Shown here: positions 11,568-26,572 of the stretch, piece by piece
How the letters are laid out: every line of letters starts with the position of its first letter
Numbering within the stretch: the stretch's first letter is position 1
Source: Nymphaea colorata
Lineage: Eukaryota > Streptophyta > Magnoliopsida > Nymphaeales > Nymphaeaceae
Assembly (NCBI RefSeq): GCF_008831285.2
Contig: NC_045149.1
Coordinates: forward strand, 19,049,035 to 19,113,034
Length of the DNA: 64,000 nt
Reading direction: 5' to 3'
Made by a program: the position numbers and the translations under genes
Notes under the pieces: generated by a model
What the model was told of the DNA's origin: nothing
The model's database searches: none
The model's input: only the letters and a program-made list of their open reading frames with translations

Positions 11568-14500
11568 ATGGCGCCGCACTCACGGTTCAATTCGGCCGTT
11601 CAGGCCATGAGGGATATTGGCATCCCGTCGAAGACAGTGAAGCCCGTTCTCAGGAAGCTGTTGGAGCTATACGACGATAACTGGGCTCTAATCGAGGAGG
11701 AAAGCTACCGAGCCTTGGCTGATGCCATATTTGAGCAGCAGGATTCTCAGGTTCTTCATTTTTGCTTTTGATTGCGTCTAAAATGCGTTTCATTATTTTG
11801 GGTCTGTAAGTTCATGTTTCGTTTTAAATTTGGACTTTGATTGTCGGAACTATTGATCAGAAAGATGCCAAAATCAAAGAGGAAGATGACAATGAGCGTG
11901 AGGTATGGTGAACTAGAATGTTTATCTAGTGGTTGGTGTTTGAATTTGATGCATTTTGCCGTCTTTGTGGTTGGTAATTTTTAAAGAGTCATCGATCTCT
12001 TCTATATCTTGCTTGATTGTTCCATTCGAGATAGAGGGGAAATGATGAGTATGAGCACGAACCACCACGGACGCGGTCGCGATTGAGGATTGAGGAACCT
12101 CCATCCGCTCTTCCTTCAAGTTCATCATTGTCTTGCCGTGAGTCACCTTCACCATCGAAGAGACCCATGTTGGGGGAGGCACCGCCGCTGAGAAGGCGGT
12201 CACAGTTGAGATTGGAGGAGCCACCATCTTCCCCATGTCAGTTCTCTGCTCCAAGGTTGACGTACAATGAAGCTTCATCATCAAAGGAACTGGCATTAGA
12301 GGAAGAGCCACTGAAAAGGCGGTCGCGCTTGAGATCGGAGAAGGCCTGTGGTTCACCAGCGGTTCCTCCTCCAACCTCGCCATATGTGGAAGCTTCATCG
12401 TTCAAGAGGCTGGCTTCCGAGAGTGCAGTTTCACCTCACAGTCCCGAGATGCCAGTATCTGTTGATGGAGCCGCTAATTTAAGTAGTTTTAAAAGACCGA
12501 AGATTGAACCTTCCCATGTCGAGCCTTTCCCGATTTCATCTATTAATGACCCAGTACGCTGCAGTCATCCGAATGCAAACGGAGTGCTTAATGATTCAGG
12601 GCATGCGACTTCCCCACAGAGGCCATCCTTACCTCCTGTTGAGGATGGCAACAATCCCGTTCAGCATTCTAACCCTCAGAATTTGCAGATGCCAAAACTT
12701 GAGCCATTCGTTGATGATGATGATTACCCAGCAGTGGGTGTTGAGGTTCCCCTTGCTGTAATACATCCTTCAGGTCATGAGAGCGCTGGTATTAATTCCT
12801 TCTTACCTTGTTGCTGTGCTTTATCATGTATTGTTTGTGAAGGTTATCTTTATGTTGATTATGTGCATTAGTATCCCAGTAAATACGCCGTGGTGTTTGA
12901 TATTGACATGATACTGATTTTGTTCTCTTGTTTGCTTTTATTATGTAAAAGAAGAAGATTGTGCAAACAGGCTGGGTGATTCATTAGAAGCCCTTTCTAC
13001 AATTTATGAAGATGATGATGATGATCATAACGAGAATGTCCGCAATTCAACAGTTCCTAATAAAAAAAAGGAACATTTGACTGATTCTGCACCTGAGGAT
13101 AGTCTCAGTTATGAAATTGCATCAACAAGCTTGGGGGAAGTGAAACTTGCTATATCATGTAATTGTTCTCATACTAGTCAAGATTTCCATGTTCCAAGTC
13201 TTGATGTAGTTATGAAGTTGGCAGAAGATCGTGCCTTAAAATCCTATAAAATCTTTGGATCCAGTTTCTCTATCATGAAGCTGATGAAGGAAATATGCCA
13301 GTGCTTTTTAGAACTTGCCACTGGTGCTGGCGAGCAGCAGAAAAGAATCACAACTGTAACTCCAGAAATAAACATGTCAAAATTGAGTAAAGATCATATT
13401 TTGGGTGCTAGTCATGCATCGCTTGATCTTTACAGCACTCTAGAGAGGATGCTGCCACAGATGCCACAACATATTGCTCTGAATTGTGTTAATGGTCTGC
13501 GCCGAAGGAAAAAGGTTGACAAGAAAGACGCCAAGTATGGCAATGTCAAAGCAAAGAAATTGAAACCTATGGAGTTTAGAAGCAGCAGTGACATAGTAAT
13601 AGCTCAAGAAAATCAAGATTCTTTCAGCATTGAGAACCCTCTGCATGATGTCAGTGACATAGCAAAGTGTGAAGAGAAAGTCCCTATTCCAATTATAAAT
13701 GAAGTTAGCAGTGAGCCTTATCCTCCTCAATTTCATTACATCCCAAACAATATTGTTTACCAAAACGCATATGTTAATTTTTCTCTTGCCCGCATTGGGG
13801 ACGAGGACTCCTGTTCTGGATGTTTTGGTAATTGTCTGTTAGGATCCATACCTTGTCCTTGTGCAAGAGAAACAGGTGGTGAATATGCTTATACACTGGA
13901 TGGCCTTGTGAGGAAAGAGTTTTTGGATGAAGCCATTTCTATATACCGTGAGACAGACAAGCTTCAACAGTTCTTTTGCAAGGAATGCCCCTTGGAAAAG
14001 TCAAAGCGAGATACCTCATGTAAGGGACACCTAGTCAGGAGGTTTATTAAGGAGTGCTGGAGTAAATGTGGGTGCAACAAACAATGTGGGAATCGCGTAG
14101 TGCAGAGAGGCATTATAACCAACTTGCAGGTAGGCCTTACCTTTTTTAGCAGAAGGAATTTTAAATATTCGTCGCTTCTATTAGCTCTGAGGCTTTTAGT
14201 TTGGTTTCTTGGTTACTCAACTCACATGAAGCAAACACACTTCAATGAATATGGCGACTTGATCCAAGCTGGCTTAGTTGAAAATAGAGATTTACGTTAA
14301 CTTGATTAACTTGGTCTAAGCGCTCCTGGAAGACGCCTTAACAACCTAAACTTTGCCTGTCCGGGCACCAAAATTCCATCAAACCATGAGATTCATATGA
14401 ATTATTTGCCGACAGAAATTATTATTTTCATATTGATGCTAAAAGAGATCTCTTAACTTTCAGGTATTTTTTACTCCTGAAGGAAAAGGATGGGGTCTGC

Positions 14501-16580
14501 GGACTTTTGATGCTTTACCTAGAGGTGCTTTTGTGTGTGAATATGTTGGTGAAATATTAACTAATACTGAGTTGTACAATCGAAATTCACAATGCTCTGG
14601 GGATGAAAAGCACCATTATCCAGTGCTATTGGATGCTGACTGGGGATCTGAAGGTATTCTGAAGGATGAAGAAGCCCTTTGTCTAGATGCAACACATTAT
14701 GGAAATGTTGCCAGGTTCATAAATCATAGGTACTTGAATGGCCTCATAGGTTTTCTTTTGGTTGCTGTATGATTTCAAATCTGTTATGATTATAGAGCAT
14801 TATTATTTTGCAAATTTGGTCCATTATTTTTGTTCAACTGAAACACCTGGAATTCGTTCTGTTGATGCCTTAGGTTAACATGTCCAATCAATTTTTGTTT
14901 CATTAAGAATAGGGTTCTTATTTCATGATGTATCAACTATTACTTGATGGACTGCATTACTCTTGTAAACTACTCACTTTTTTTTTTATTAATATTGTAC
15001 TCTAGGTGCTTTGATGCAAATTTGGTTGAGATACCAGTTGAAATTGAGACTCCAGACCACCATTATTATCATGTAACCAAAATCACTTCTTTCGTGTTTA
15101 TTCTTCATCAATATTTAAACCATAGGTTAGTGATCAATGCTCTGACCAAATAAGCCATAATATTTCAGCTTGCTTTTTTCACTACGAGAGAAGTAGAAGC
15201 ACTTGAAGAACTTACCTGGGTATGCAATTTCTCACCAGCTTATTTTGCATCATTTAATTATCTTCATTTTCAATAGGTTGTCATTTTATGGCAACTCTTG
15301 TTTACATGATATGAAGCAGCAAAGTAACCAGCGTAGTGGAGTGGTTTTCAGTGTGTCAGAGAGTTGAGTTAGAAAGGACTTGAATGATTCAATTTTCATA
15401 TTTTTGGGTTAACTGTTAATGGGGCTTGGTCATAATTAATGTTGATCCAAAATAAAACTAGACGCAAGTTCTTTTTAACAACCAAGAATCTTTCTCTCGT
15501 TTCATTTGTAGCTCTCGATGAAAAATTTGTGCTCTTCTAAATTGTCACCACCAGAAAATTTTGATGCATGTTACTAGCTCGTGATTTTGGTTATGAAGTA
15601 TCATAATAATGCTACTTTATCTATAAATGGCAACTGCTGAGTGTGTGGCAGAATCAAAGACTACTCTTAAAGGGTACAAGTCACACCCAGACCTTATAAC
15701 TACAGTTTACTGTAAGCTGCAATTCCTACACTTTTGAAGCTTTGTGTTGATTCTTCAGATGACCTGCATGGGTGAAAGAGATTGTGATAGGTTGATACGT
15801 TGAAACATAATTTTTGGCCATTCAGTGGAATTAGCATGCTTCAGTAAATCGCCATAGGATCTCCGCAGGTCTCTACTGTTTCTTTAATTGTTTAATGCCA
15901 TGTTTATCTTGTCTAACTATACTAAATGGTTCATATCTATTATTTAGGCCTATATTGTAGAATGTGTATATCGTTATATCATAACTCATGCTGTTCTGTC
16001 CAATATAAGATATCTATTGGAATGTATCCTAAATGTGGCAGTGTTGTTTAAGTTATTTGAAATAAGAAAAAAAAAATAAAACAAAGATCTAAAAGGTATA
16101 CCTCGCACAGAGTGCATAATACTAACTATAAAATGAGATTAAAGTTTCACATCAGATGCCAATGAATTACATGAAATGCATAATACAGTGTATGTGCAGT
16201 TTTTTGTAAAACTATTATCAATACTTTTTGGCTGTTTTATTTGTCACCAAATTGTTTCTGTAGTCAAATACCATTTTTTGATTGCACGATATGACGGACA
16301 TGAAGTTTATTTATGTGTACAAGCTTCTCCTTTTATAATTTGATTAAGCAAAGCAGGATGTTAGTATGGCTAGTATAGCTTGCGTTGGGTTTTTATTCAC
16401 TTTATAGTTGTCGCTTGTTGATAATGATAATTTTTTTGATGCTTATGTGCCATCTCCATCTGAAATACTGCATTGCAGGATTATGGAATAGATTTTGATG
16501 ATGCTGAGCATCCTGTCAAGGCCTTCCAGTGCCTGTGCGGAAGCCGACATTGCCGAAGTCCAAAGCGTCCAAGCAGTTAA
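11568..16580 (+). CDS. SUVR4-like histone-lysine N-methyltransferase (WIYLD, pre-SET, SET, post-SET)
   Basis: Predicted nuclear histone H3K9 methyltransferase of the plant SUVR1/2/4 group. Eight exons join in phase: 11568-11750, 11861-11902, 12035-12788, 12952-14129, 14464-14729, 15006-15072, 15169-15219 and 16479-16580, giving 880 residues. Residues 1-61 form a WIYLD domain (VKPVLRKLLELYDDNW), a ubiquitin-binding fold in this family. A low-complexity, basic linker follows. A Cys-rich pre-SET starts near residue 613 (CSGCFGNCLLGSIPCPC through CGCNKQCGNRVVQRG). SET begins at 720 (VFFTPEGKGWGLRTF). The cofactor and catalytic signatures ARFINHRC (to 809) and ELTWDYGIDF (to 853) are present, and post-SET CLCGSRHC is intact. 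All zinc-binding Cys look present, so activity is plausible. It is convergent with RPL23. SUVR1 or SUVR2 orthology is not excluded. Confidence 0.93.
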
Positions 16581-18239
16581 TTATTTGTGAAAAAATTACA
16601 AAAGGGTGCTAGCGTGAATCGCAGATCACTGCATAACTTTCAAAAGTTAATGAATAAGCGTTCAGGTTTTGGGAAATCCTTAGGGAGCCGCCTATGGCAG
16701 AAGTTATTAATTTTTAAATATATTATAAAAAAAAAACTCCTTATCTTAGGACAATTATTTTTTGGGGCCAAGGGAAGCGTGGTTCTTTATGAGGGCTATT
16801 TATTGTCATTTTAATTGAAAATTTGATATTTTCAGTCAGTAGGCGGCTCATTGAGAATCTCTCTCTAAAGTTGGGGCGTCAGTTTGTTAACTTTTAAAAG
16901 TCGGTGATTTGTTACTTGCCCAACTATTAGATGTCTTTCTATAATTTCTTCATTACGTGCGCAAGAGTATGTTTTGGTCTCATCTTTGTGTTTGATTTCT
17001 AACTTATTCTTGCTTTTCTTTTGTTTGGCTTTTACAAGGGACCAGGTCTCGGGCACTAACTATTTGAGGCAGATGACCATGATCTGACATTTCCAGGGCG
17101 CTTACAGGGAAATGCTGACGATTTTGTACAGGAAAATTGTGTATAATTGCAGCATGTTGCATATCACTTTTCTTGAAGTTCGAGGGAGTAGCATAGTTTC
17201 TGTTCAGGAGGTTATCACGGCTCTATCATGTATCATTTTGTATTTACTCCATGTTTTTGGTCGTGCTTAGTGTTGTCCTGCACAAATCGAACTGCTTTCA
17301 CCAATCTGACTACATGCAACAGAAAAATCTCAACGGGGTGTTCCCTGTGTGTGTTTTGATGCAGGTTTTGTGATAGTCAAGTCTCGAACTTCTTTGTAGC
17401 TCTTAATTAAGACTTCTACGCTTAAGATGTCGTGAAGGTTCGTTTGATAAATGAACATATGCGATGCCAAAAAAAAAAATTGCAAGTTGAGAAATTTTGA
17501 ATCTCAATTCCCGAAATTCGGTAAAAGGAAAATGAGGAGCAAGTAACGCAAAATGACGAATTCCGAAATAAGCGTCACAGGACTGCAATTTTAGGCCCCA
17601 ACCCCGATCGTGGTCATTTAAACTGATAACACGTTTAGAACCAGATTCACAATGGCATTCTTAATCATTTTACTCTTGAGAAGCAGCACAACTTAATCAA
17701 CCATGTGCAGCTTCACTCATCAGTTCAATCCCATGGGTCCAACTCGAATACTTGCACCTCATACGATTAAAAGATTTAATCCAAAATGGCACAGGATCAT
17801 GGGTTGATGCTCATCTAACCTTTGATGCTCATCTAACCTACAGGCAAACAATTACTTGCACAATATTTGAAAGCGCGTCGAAAAAAAAAACTATGACAAG
17901 GAGTTCATTAGGTGCCCCATGGTGACCCTCCGAACTCTTATTATTGCTACTTTGGGAATAAGAGAATGGTGGTTTTTCTCTCGGCGTACAACATTGTTCA
18001 ACCGCTTATCTATGACAATGTTCCATTTCGCAGTGAATCACAGGAAGCACGACAAAGTCTATGTCACAATACACATAGAAGAGACAAGCAGTATTTCAGT
18101 TGCCAACTATAAGAAAGTTCCACAAATTGTCATAAGCCGAAGCACCAAAAACTCCATTATCTGTTCTGTAGGACTTTCCGACAAACCAAACAAAAGCCTC
18201 AAATCGCAAAAAAAATTGCTATCAAAGAGCTGTTAAATT
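16581..18239. other. Convergent intergenic region between the SUVR-type gene and RPL23
   Basis: The 1.66 kb between the two stop codons should hold both 3' untranslated regions. The frame 16587-16814 and others here look like chance. I saw no repeat element with clear ends and no RNA gene. Confidence 0.6.
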
Positions 18240-20017
<1,778 letters not shown>

Positions 20018-20089
20018 GGCTGGAGAGAGACGTGCCCTTCTACCTCTCCCTAGTTTCTGCACCAAAATGGGAGGCTTCCGCCCTTTTGA

Positions 20090-20275
20090 AGGTTTTTGCT
20101 AGGGTTTCTTTTCCGTAATGGCAAATTTACTTAACTGGTCACGTTATTTTAGAGAATGACGTAGCCCACACTCACTCCTGCTCGGGTTGGATCGTGTCAA
20201 TAGAAATGAGACATCGGATTGAAATCCAAACTGCAAAACCATAAAACGAAATGTTTTCTCTAACAACAGCCCAAG
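20090..20275 (-). promoter_or_regulatory. RPL23 upstream region with a telo-box and a site II-like motif
   Basis: Read on the minus strand, AAACCCTA (telo-box) lies at 20107-20100, about 85 bp upstream of the start codon. TGGGCT, a site II-like element, lies at 20273-20268. The pairing of telo-box and site II motifs is known from promoters of plant ribosomal protein genes. Placement fits; function is inference. Confidence 0.55.
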
Positions 20276-20277
20276 GA

Positions 20278-20450
20278 GTTGAGTCGGGCTCACCAGCGGT
20301 TAGTAGGCGGCTAGTCATTGGTTGGAGTGGCAGGAGTTGAGTTGGGCACATCAGCGGTTAGTAGGCGGCTAGTCATTGGTTCGAGCGGCAGGAGTTAAGT
20401 CTGGCACACCAGCGGTTAGTACGGTTAGTTGGCGACTTGGTTCGAGTGGT
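20278..20450. repeat. 58-bp tandem repeat, about 2.8 copies
   Basis: The core agcggttagtaggcgg recurs at 20295 and 20353, and a degraded form at 20411, giving a 58-bp period. The third copy is changed to agcggttagtacggttagtt. No coding sense. It lies about 270 bp upstream of the RPL23 start codon. Confidence 0.85.
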
Positions 20451-21475
20451 ATGATGTTTACTTTTCTCAAAAGCCAAAGCGGCATTGAACCCTAGGTGAA
20501 CGTCGTTTATTATTTCCCTCAAGAACAGGCCAATGAGATATTGGAACCAGTTTTTAAAGCTTTCAATCTTCCTTTTTTATTATTTTGAGAACGATTACTA
20601 GCAAACAATTGGTCATGAACATTTGTAGTTGTATGAAATAATGTGAAGAGGTCGAGACAAGCAATGGGTAAAGCAGAGCAAATACTTCACAAATATTACT
20701 TGAATATATGTAGTTGCACGAAACAATGTGAAGAAGAGAGGGCAATATGAACATTAACCTGCATTTTTTGGGCTGCACTTTAAGGCACCAAAGCATGACC
20801 TATATGCGACTGTTGGGTGGGGCTTTGGCCTTCTTCGAGGCGGTGGGTAACACCCCGCTCACTCAAAACTCGTGTCCTCTTCGTTAGTGTGAACGAACGA
20901 TGAAGAGCAAGCCTAGAAGTGAAAATACAGTGGTCAGAATGCGGAGTATCTATTATATGGTTTCTAGAGTTACATTTTGTTCTTTTGTTTAGTTTTGAGT
21001 TATGAGCTGTGATGCAAAATGTAAGGATCCATTCCAAAGGATTCAGATCTGTATGATGGGATTTAGATTGATTTGGATTCATACGGCAAGATGGAGGGTT
21101 CTCAAATGCTGAATAAAAAGTTAAGTTCGATATTTTCCTTCATTTCCTCCCTGTTTTCTTGCGTTAATTTCCTGTCATATACCTTCAACGTCTATTCACT
21201 GCATTTTTATTTGAAATAATTTAATTCCGGCCTGTAGCTTAGGCAGGGATTAAGGATATGAGAGTCTTACTACGAGGGGAATCTCTTGGGAGAGTGGTTC
21301 TTTTTATCAACAACAGATGAAGGAACATCAAGAGAATCTTATTCACTGTGAGTGTCATTATTTGATTCCAGTCCAGATAAATCATGTCAAAGCATTTTCA
21401 CTGCATTATAGCTTCATAGAAATGTTCTACTGTCTGCTATTATTTGTCGGCTTTGAGGCCATCTTTTATTGCTAA
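20451..21475. other. Intergenic DNA, no gene recognised
   Basis: Only chance open frames are present. There are T-rich runs near 20570-20590. No element with clear ends was found. Confidence 0.55.
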
Positions 21476-21898
21476 TAGGGATGTCAAGAGATCGAATTTG
21501 GGTTACTTATACTCTTAACCATATCTGTTTTTTTGGATGTTTACATGTTTGGATTTGAATTCATATTTGAATACGAATGAAAAAAAAAAAAACATATTTG
21601 AATCTTAGTCTGAAATATGATTTTGCAATTTGAATCAGAATTCAAATTTTGAACTGAATCTGGTCTATTTTTAAAGTGTAACGGCATTGGATATATGATC
21701 TTTGTTTAAAACTAAATCTTAAATCGAATTTAAATCTGACTGGATATTTATGTATATCTGAATCTAAATATAATCAGATGTCATTTCTTAAATTCGAATA
21801 TGACCCGATTTCTTATTCAGATATTGAAGTTTTTTCCATCTCCAATTTTTTGTATAATGGTTGATATATGATCTAAATTAGATATACTGACATCCCTA
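21476..21898. mobile_element. Non-autonomous TIR element (423 bp)
   Basis: The ends TAGGGATGTCA and TGACATCCCTA are an 11-bp perfect terminal inverted repeat. The interior is AT-rich and built of gaatttgaat-like words, with no coding capacity. The TAGGG start resembles hAT-type ends, but I could not find a matching 8-bp target duplication, so the superfamily is uncertain. Confidence 0.65.
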
Positions 21899-24800
21899 AT
21901 TTCAAGATAGCGCTCATCTCTACAATCTTCCTCCACTGAGAAATCAACCCATTGTGTTGTGTGATTCATGGTAAAATTGTACATGTCAAAATGGAATTGA
22001 GCCCCTATAAGTTGACTAATTGACTTGGAGTTTGTGAAAATGTCTTCAATTTCTACTTATACTTTTAGCTGCATACGACGAGTCCAATTAAGTTTAATCG
22101 AGCAGAGTTAGTTCATCTAGTCTGAAATCACCTTGTTTACAAACTCGAGTTTAGTTCTCAGCTCAAGTTTAATGACCCAAATTTTACCGAGCAAGTTCAA
22201 GTGGAGCCTGAATTGGCTTGACTCATTGGACACCCGTAGTTGGGGGTACCACTTATTATTAATGGTCATTAATTTTAGAAAGATGCTTGAACAAAAATTA
22301 TCTTCACCGTTTAAAATGATGAGGTCATATCTAAAGGATACAATATCTAATCCCTTTTCTTTTTTTCTTTTTTAATTAAGGGCAAATGGTTCATTCCATG
22401 CCTTTAAGAGAGGCCACTGCCCCCTTGTTCTCACCTCCTGAGTTTTCACAAAGTATGCTTCGAAACCTTTTACGATCTGAAGGTAGAGCACACTAGGACG
22501 TGATAGAATGATAAGAAAGAATACAATATCCACTCTCTGCCATTCTAATTAATGTCTCCAAAAGGACTAAAAGATGGAATTTATAGAAATACTAGAAATA
22601 ACAAGAAAATTAAAAGGAAAAAGAAAGAACTAACGGCATTTTTCATCAACCCAACTGCCTAAACGGTGAAATCTATTCTCTTTCAATTGATTAGAAAGAA
22701 CTCACAAAGCGGCAAAGCAAATTGTACAAAACACTCACAAAGTGAATTATTTTCATATTAAGAAGTAAATATTTGGTATAATTTTATGCACCAGCTGACA
22801 CGGGACCGTATCAGCCGATATCTAAAGGGACTCGTATCTACCTTCTTCTCGTTCTGTTGAAATGTATTCGCCGCTACAGGGTTGATACATAACCGTATCG
22901 ACTCGGGATTGCTTAAAATCCAATGTTTATGTGCAAGTTGAAGTTGGATCCATAACTGGTTTTTGAAAACCATATCCAGCTAGCTTGAAAATCCGTGTTT
23001 GGATTTTGTTTATATGCACGCCAAAGAGGAAGTCTTGATTAATTGGATAAAAAATGGTAGATGCCAGGCTCAAATCCAATTCTTAGTAGAAAACTAGTTT
23101 CTCTACCGAATCTAACTAACTAAATTCAAACATCTATTCATAATGGAATGGATCCAATATTCCGCTCAAATCTCATGACTCAACTTAGAACATGTCTCAT
23201 CTCTTGCTTCCTCCTCATGCTTCGTTCTGAAGCAAGGCTATACGAAATCCCAACTCCCAAGTAAAGTTCGAAACCGGAATCAAGCACAGACGAGGCATAG
23301 AGCTGCTCGCCCTTCAATCCCTCGCTACATGACATTCTTGTGTCCGTTGATTATATATACTAAGGAGACTGTCTCTGTCTTCATCTGTTTCTTGGATCTC
23401 AAGCATCTTTTGAATGAATGAAGTGGCAGTTTTACTGTTTTTTTCTTATTCTTCTTTTTTTAACCGCATGAAATAGAATAGAAGTCACACTAACGTGACT
23501 TGCAAGTAGGCATGTTGGTGGCATGCTCTCCCATATTGTGGAGATATATATCGTCATCTCCCATGTGAGAGCTCATGGCCGGTGCTCACATGCCTTGGCC
23601 CCACGATGTGCCCATACCAACATGTATTTCTTTGACTTATCGTGTAAACTTTATGAGTGCATGTGAGGAGCTTCACTGGTGCCTGCCGGCCGAAGAGACA
23701 AATATCTTTTTAAGTATGGTCAGTTGAGTGGCGGAGCCACATGGTGGTTAGTGTGGGCAGTTGCCCACACCAACCTTACAAACTTCACTTATTTTTATTT
23801 TAATAATTTCATATATTTGGTTGTTTATATATATAGAGGTTCCCCTTAATGTTTATTAAGGTTATTGAACTAGTGCCCCACAAGCCAAAATTTATGTCAC
23901 CGCTAAATCAGGTAAGTTTGTTTTGTAAACATTCAAAAGATGTATTGGTAAGTACCAAAAGCATTTGCACAAGGAATATTATAAAAATAGTAAACATATC
24001 GATAAAAGGAAGATATTTATTTGGTTATAAAAGTACCATGCACGAGTTCAAAACTGCGTGGGAAAAGTGTATTTAAGATAAATAAAAGAACACAAAAGAC
24101 AAGATTGCTAGATGAAACATTGAAGATCATTTGTGTAAATATTACCGTAAGGGTATTAAAAATTTTTAAAATCAGTCTAGAAAATGTCATGATATCTTGC
24201 CTGAATATGCTGTGTTCTTCAAAAGAGTATGTATATATATGTCTGACATTGTTTTGATATACGTCATGTAGCCGACCATCTATAGGAGCAGACCGGCCGT
24301 GTGGTCGCGCCAGACATTGTCATGGGCTTTTCTGCTTGCCGTGGGCCTTTTGTTAAAGGAAAAATAAAGAGGAAGAGAGGTAGCGCTATAAATTTTTGGT
24401 TGAGGGACAACGATTTAAAAAAAAAAAAAAAAAACTTAAACCATTCGAAGATAGAGTAAAATGATTGAAGGACAATAACATTTAAATAAGTAAATGATTG
24501 GAGAAAACCAACATATAAACAAATAAATTTCATGGACCTTCGAAACACAAGCCCACATGTAGTTTTAGAAGAGGGCTGTTTTGCTTGTAGTGGGCTCTCG
24601 CCTACAATCTACTAAATAAGAAGAAAAACAAGGAGAAATTGACGAGTAAGAAGAACATTTCAAATCATTTAATTGAATTTATGAAAATAAAAAAATAAAT
24701 AAAGCGATACGTATTAGTTAAAGAGTCGACCAAAAAAAAAAAGAAGAAGAAAAAATTCCTCTATTGTCTTAGCCACCCCTTGAACCTATGCATGCGTCAT

Positions 24801-26137
24801 GGCCTTCGTCTCTAGCTCTTCTAAAAGTTTCAAAAGTAGAGGTATTGTTGGAGAGAAGACCATAGACACGACAATTTAAAATATGATCAAGCTAAGTTAA
24901 GTCAAAATGGATTTAATGAGTGGTATTGATCCCTGGCCAGCAGGGGCTTGGGCACTGCAACGAGTCAAGCAAACTCTAGCTCGACTTGTACCTCCTTTGT
25001 TAAGTTTGGCTCGAGCTCCACTCGTTTGTAAACTAGTATAGCTTGAGCGAATTCAAGTTACATAAATTCGACTCCATTAAACTCAAGCAAGCTTGTTTAA
25101 TATAAGCTGTCTTTGTCCTTTTTTTTTTATCGTAATTTTTACACTTAAAACCAAATCAAGTATAATGAGGAATAGGTAAACGAGCTTAAACAAGTCAAGG
25201 CCAAGTTGAGATTCAGTCTACTGAGTCGAGTTTGAGCTGACATTGTATAGCTCGGCTCAAGTCGATTAGAGCTGACTAAGCTCAAGGTCTACTCAGCTCA
25301 TGTACTAGGAAGGCTGGCTCCCCACATTGTTGTTGTGAATTAGAGTATCACATTTACAAACATAAATAATACCTTTCAAGATTAGACTAAAGACATAACT
25401 TCGACAGCCGGATCAGCAAAAGTCCAAATGTGAAGATTGATTTAAGCAAACGGGGGGCGTCGGACAAATGCTGGTGCACGGAGCGTCGATGCCACCTTTT
25501 TTGACGCTTCTTAGCAGAGTGTTGCCTTTTCCCCTACGTCAAACTTTGTTTCGTCAGATTGAACGAGAGAATCGGGGAGTTCTTTGTCCTTGTGGGTCCC
25601 ATGATTCAACACCTCCTGGTGGGCCCTAAAATGAGATAGGCTTCACTCATCAAGGTGGGGCCCACAATTTGGGCTTTGATTGTAAGTCTCGAAGTCGTCG
25701 TGGGGCCCGAAAGGACGGTTTGAAGTTTGAATGGAGTGGGCTCCACAAACCGCAAATTGACCGTGGGGCCCAAAAATGAAGATTTAACGCACTGGATTCG
25801 ATATCGGGTAAAAAGAATATAGTTTGATTGTGAGTATGTTTATTAAGCTGAGGATTTGAGATCATTGAAAATCTCACAAGCTGTGATCCAAACCTTCTCC
25901 TTGGAGAAATAAATAAATAAAATATTGGATCAGAGTTTTTAAGGAAAAAGGTGGATATGAAAAGCATATTTTCTATTAAGTTGTATTTGATAGTCTCATA
26001 TATTATATAAAAAAAAAAGGTGTATTTTAAGAGATCCTCAGCTTTCAGTAACATGGATTTTACATTTTAAAAGACCATGAATTTAAGATCTGATGGAGGA
26101 CAATCTGATCTTTAACTCTATAGATTTCTAAAATCTC
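21899..26137. other. Gene-poor region with degraded repeat traces
   Basis: I see no credible gene. Near 23733 the sequence gtggcggagccac resembles a motif at ends of plant DNA transposons, but no partner end was found. Near 24970-25310, words such as ggctcgagctc and the inverse gagcttaaac/ctcggctcaag suggest an old fold-back element with a poly-T centre; similar words occur near 22130-22200. Near 25660-25770, ggggccca-type words recur. Poly-A runs occur at 24417-24434 and near 24730. Confidence 0.5.
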
Positions 26138-26227
26138 ATATATCCATGGTGAAACAAGTAGTAGACATTACCTATTTATTGAATATATCCATGGTGAAAC
26201 AAGTAGTAGACATTACCTATTTATTGA
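26138..26227. repeat. 45-bp perfect tandem duplication
   Basis: The unit starting atatatccatggtgaaacaa occupies 26138-26182 and 26183-26227. It is non-coding and apparently recent, since no differences were seen. Confidence 0.9.
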
Positions 26228-26535
26228 AACAACGGATACCACAAAACAAGGATGTGATATCAAAGGAGAGCTTAGACCCACGGGAAAAGAAATGCACTTT
26301 GTTGGTATCTTCATGTTGAATCCTTTCAATGGCTATCTAGATTCAAAATCATGAGGTGTGTGAATATTCAGAATTATTAACATCCCTCTACTCACAAAAA
26401 GCCTAATTCTAGTGCTTGAACATTCTTTTATTGTTGAATAATCTGTGTATCTTCCATTGGAACCTGATCTATTGTTGTATTCAGCATGAAATGTGTCATT
26501 ATCACCAAAGTTGATACTGATATGTAAAAGAAAAC

Positions 26536-26572
<37 letters not shown>

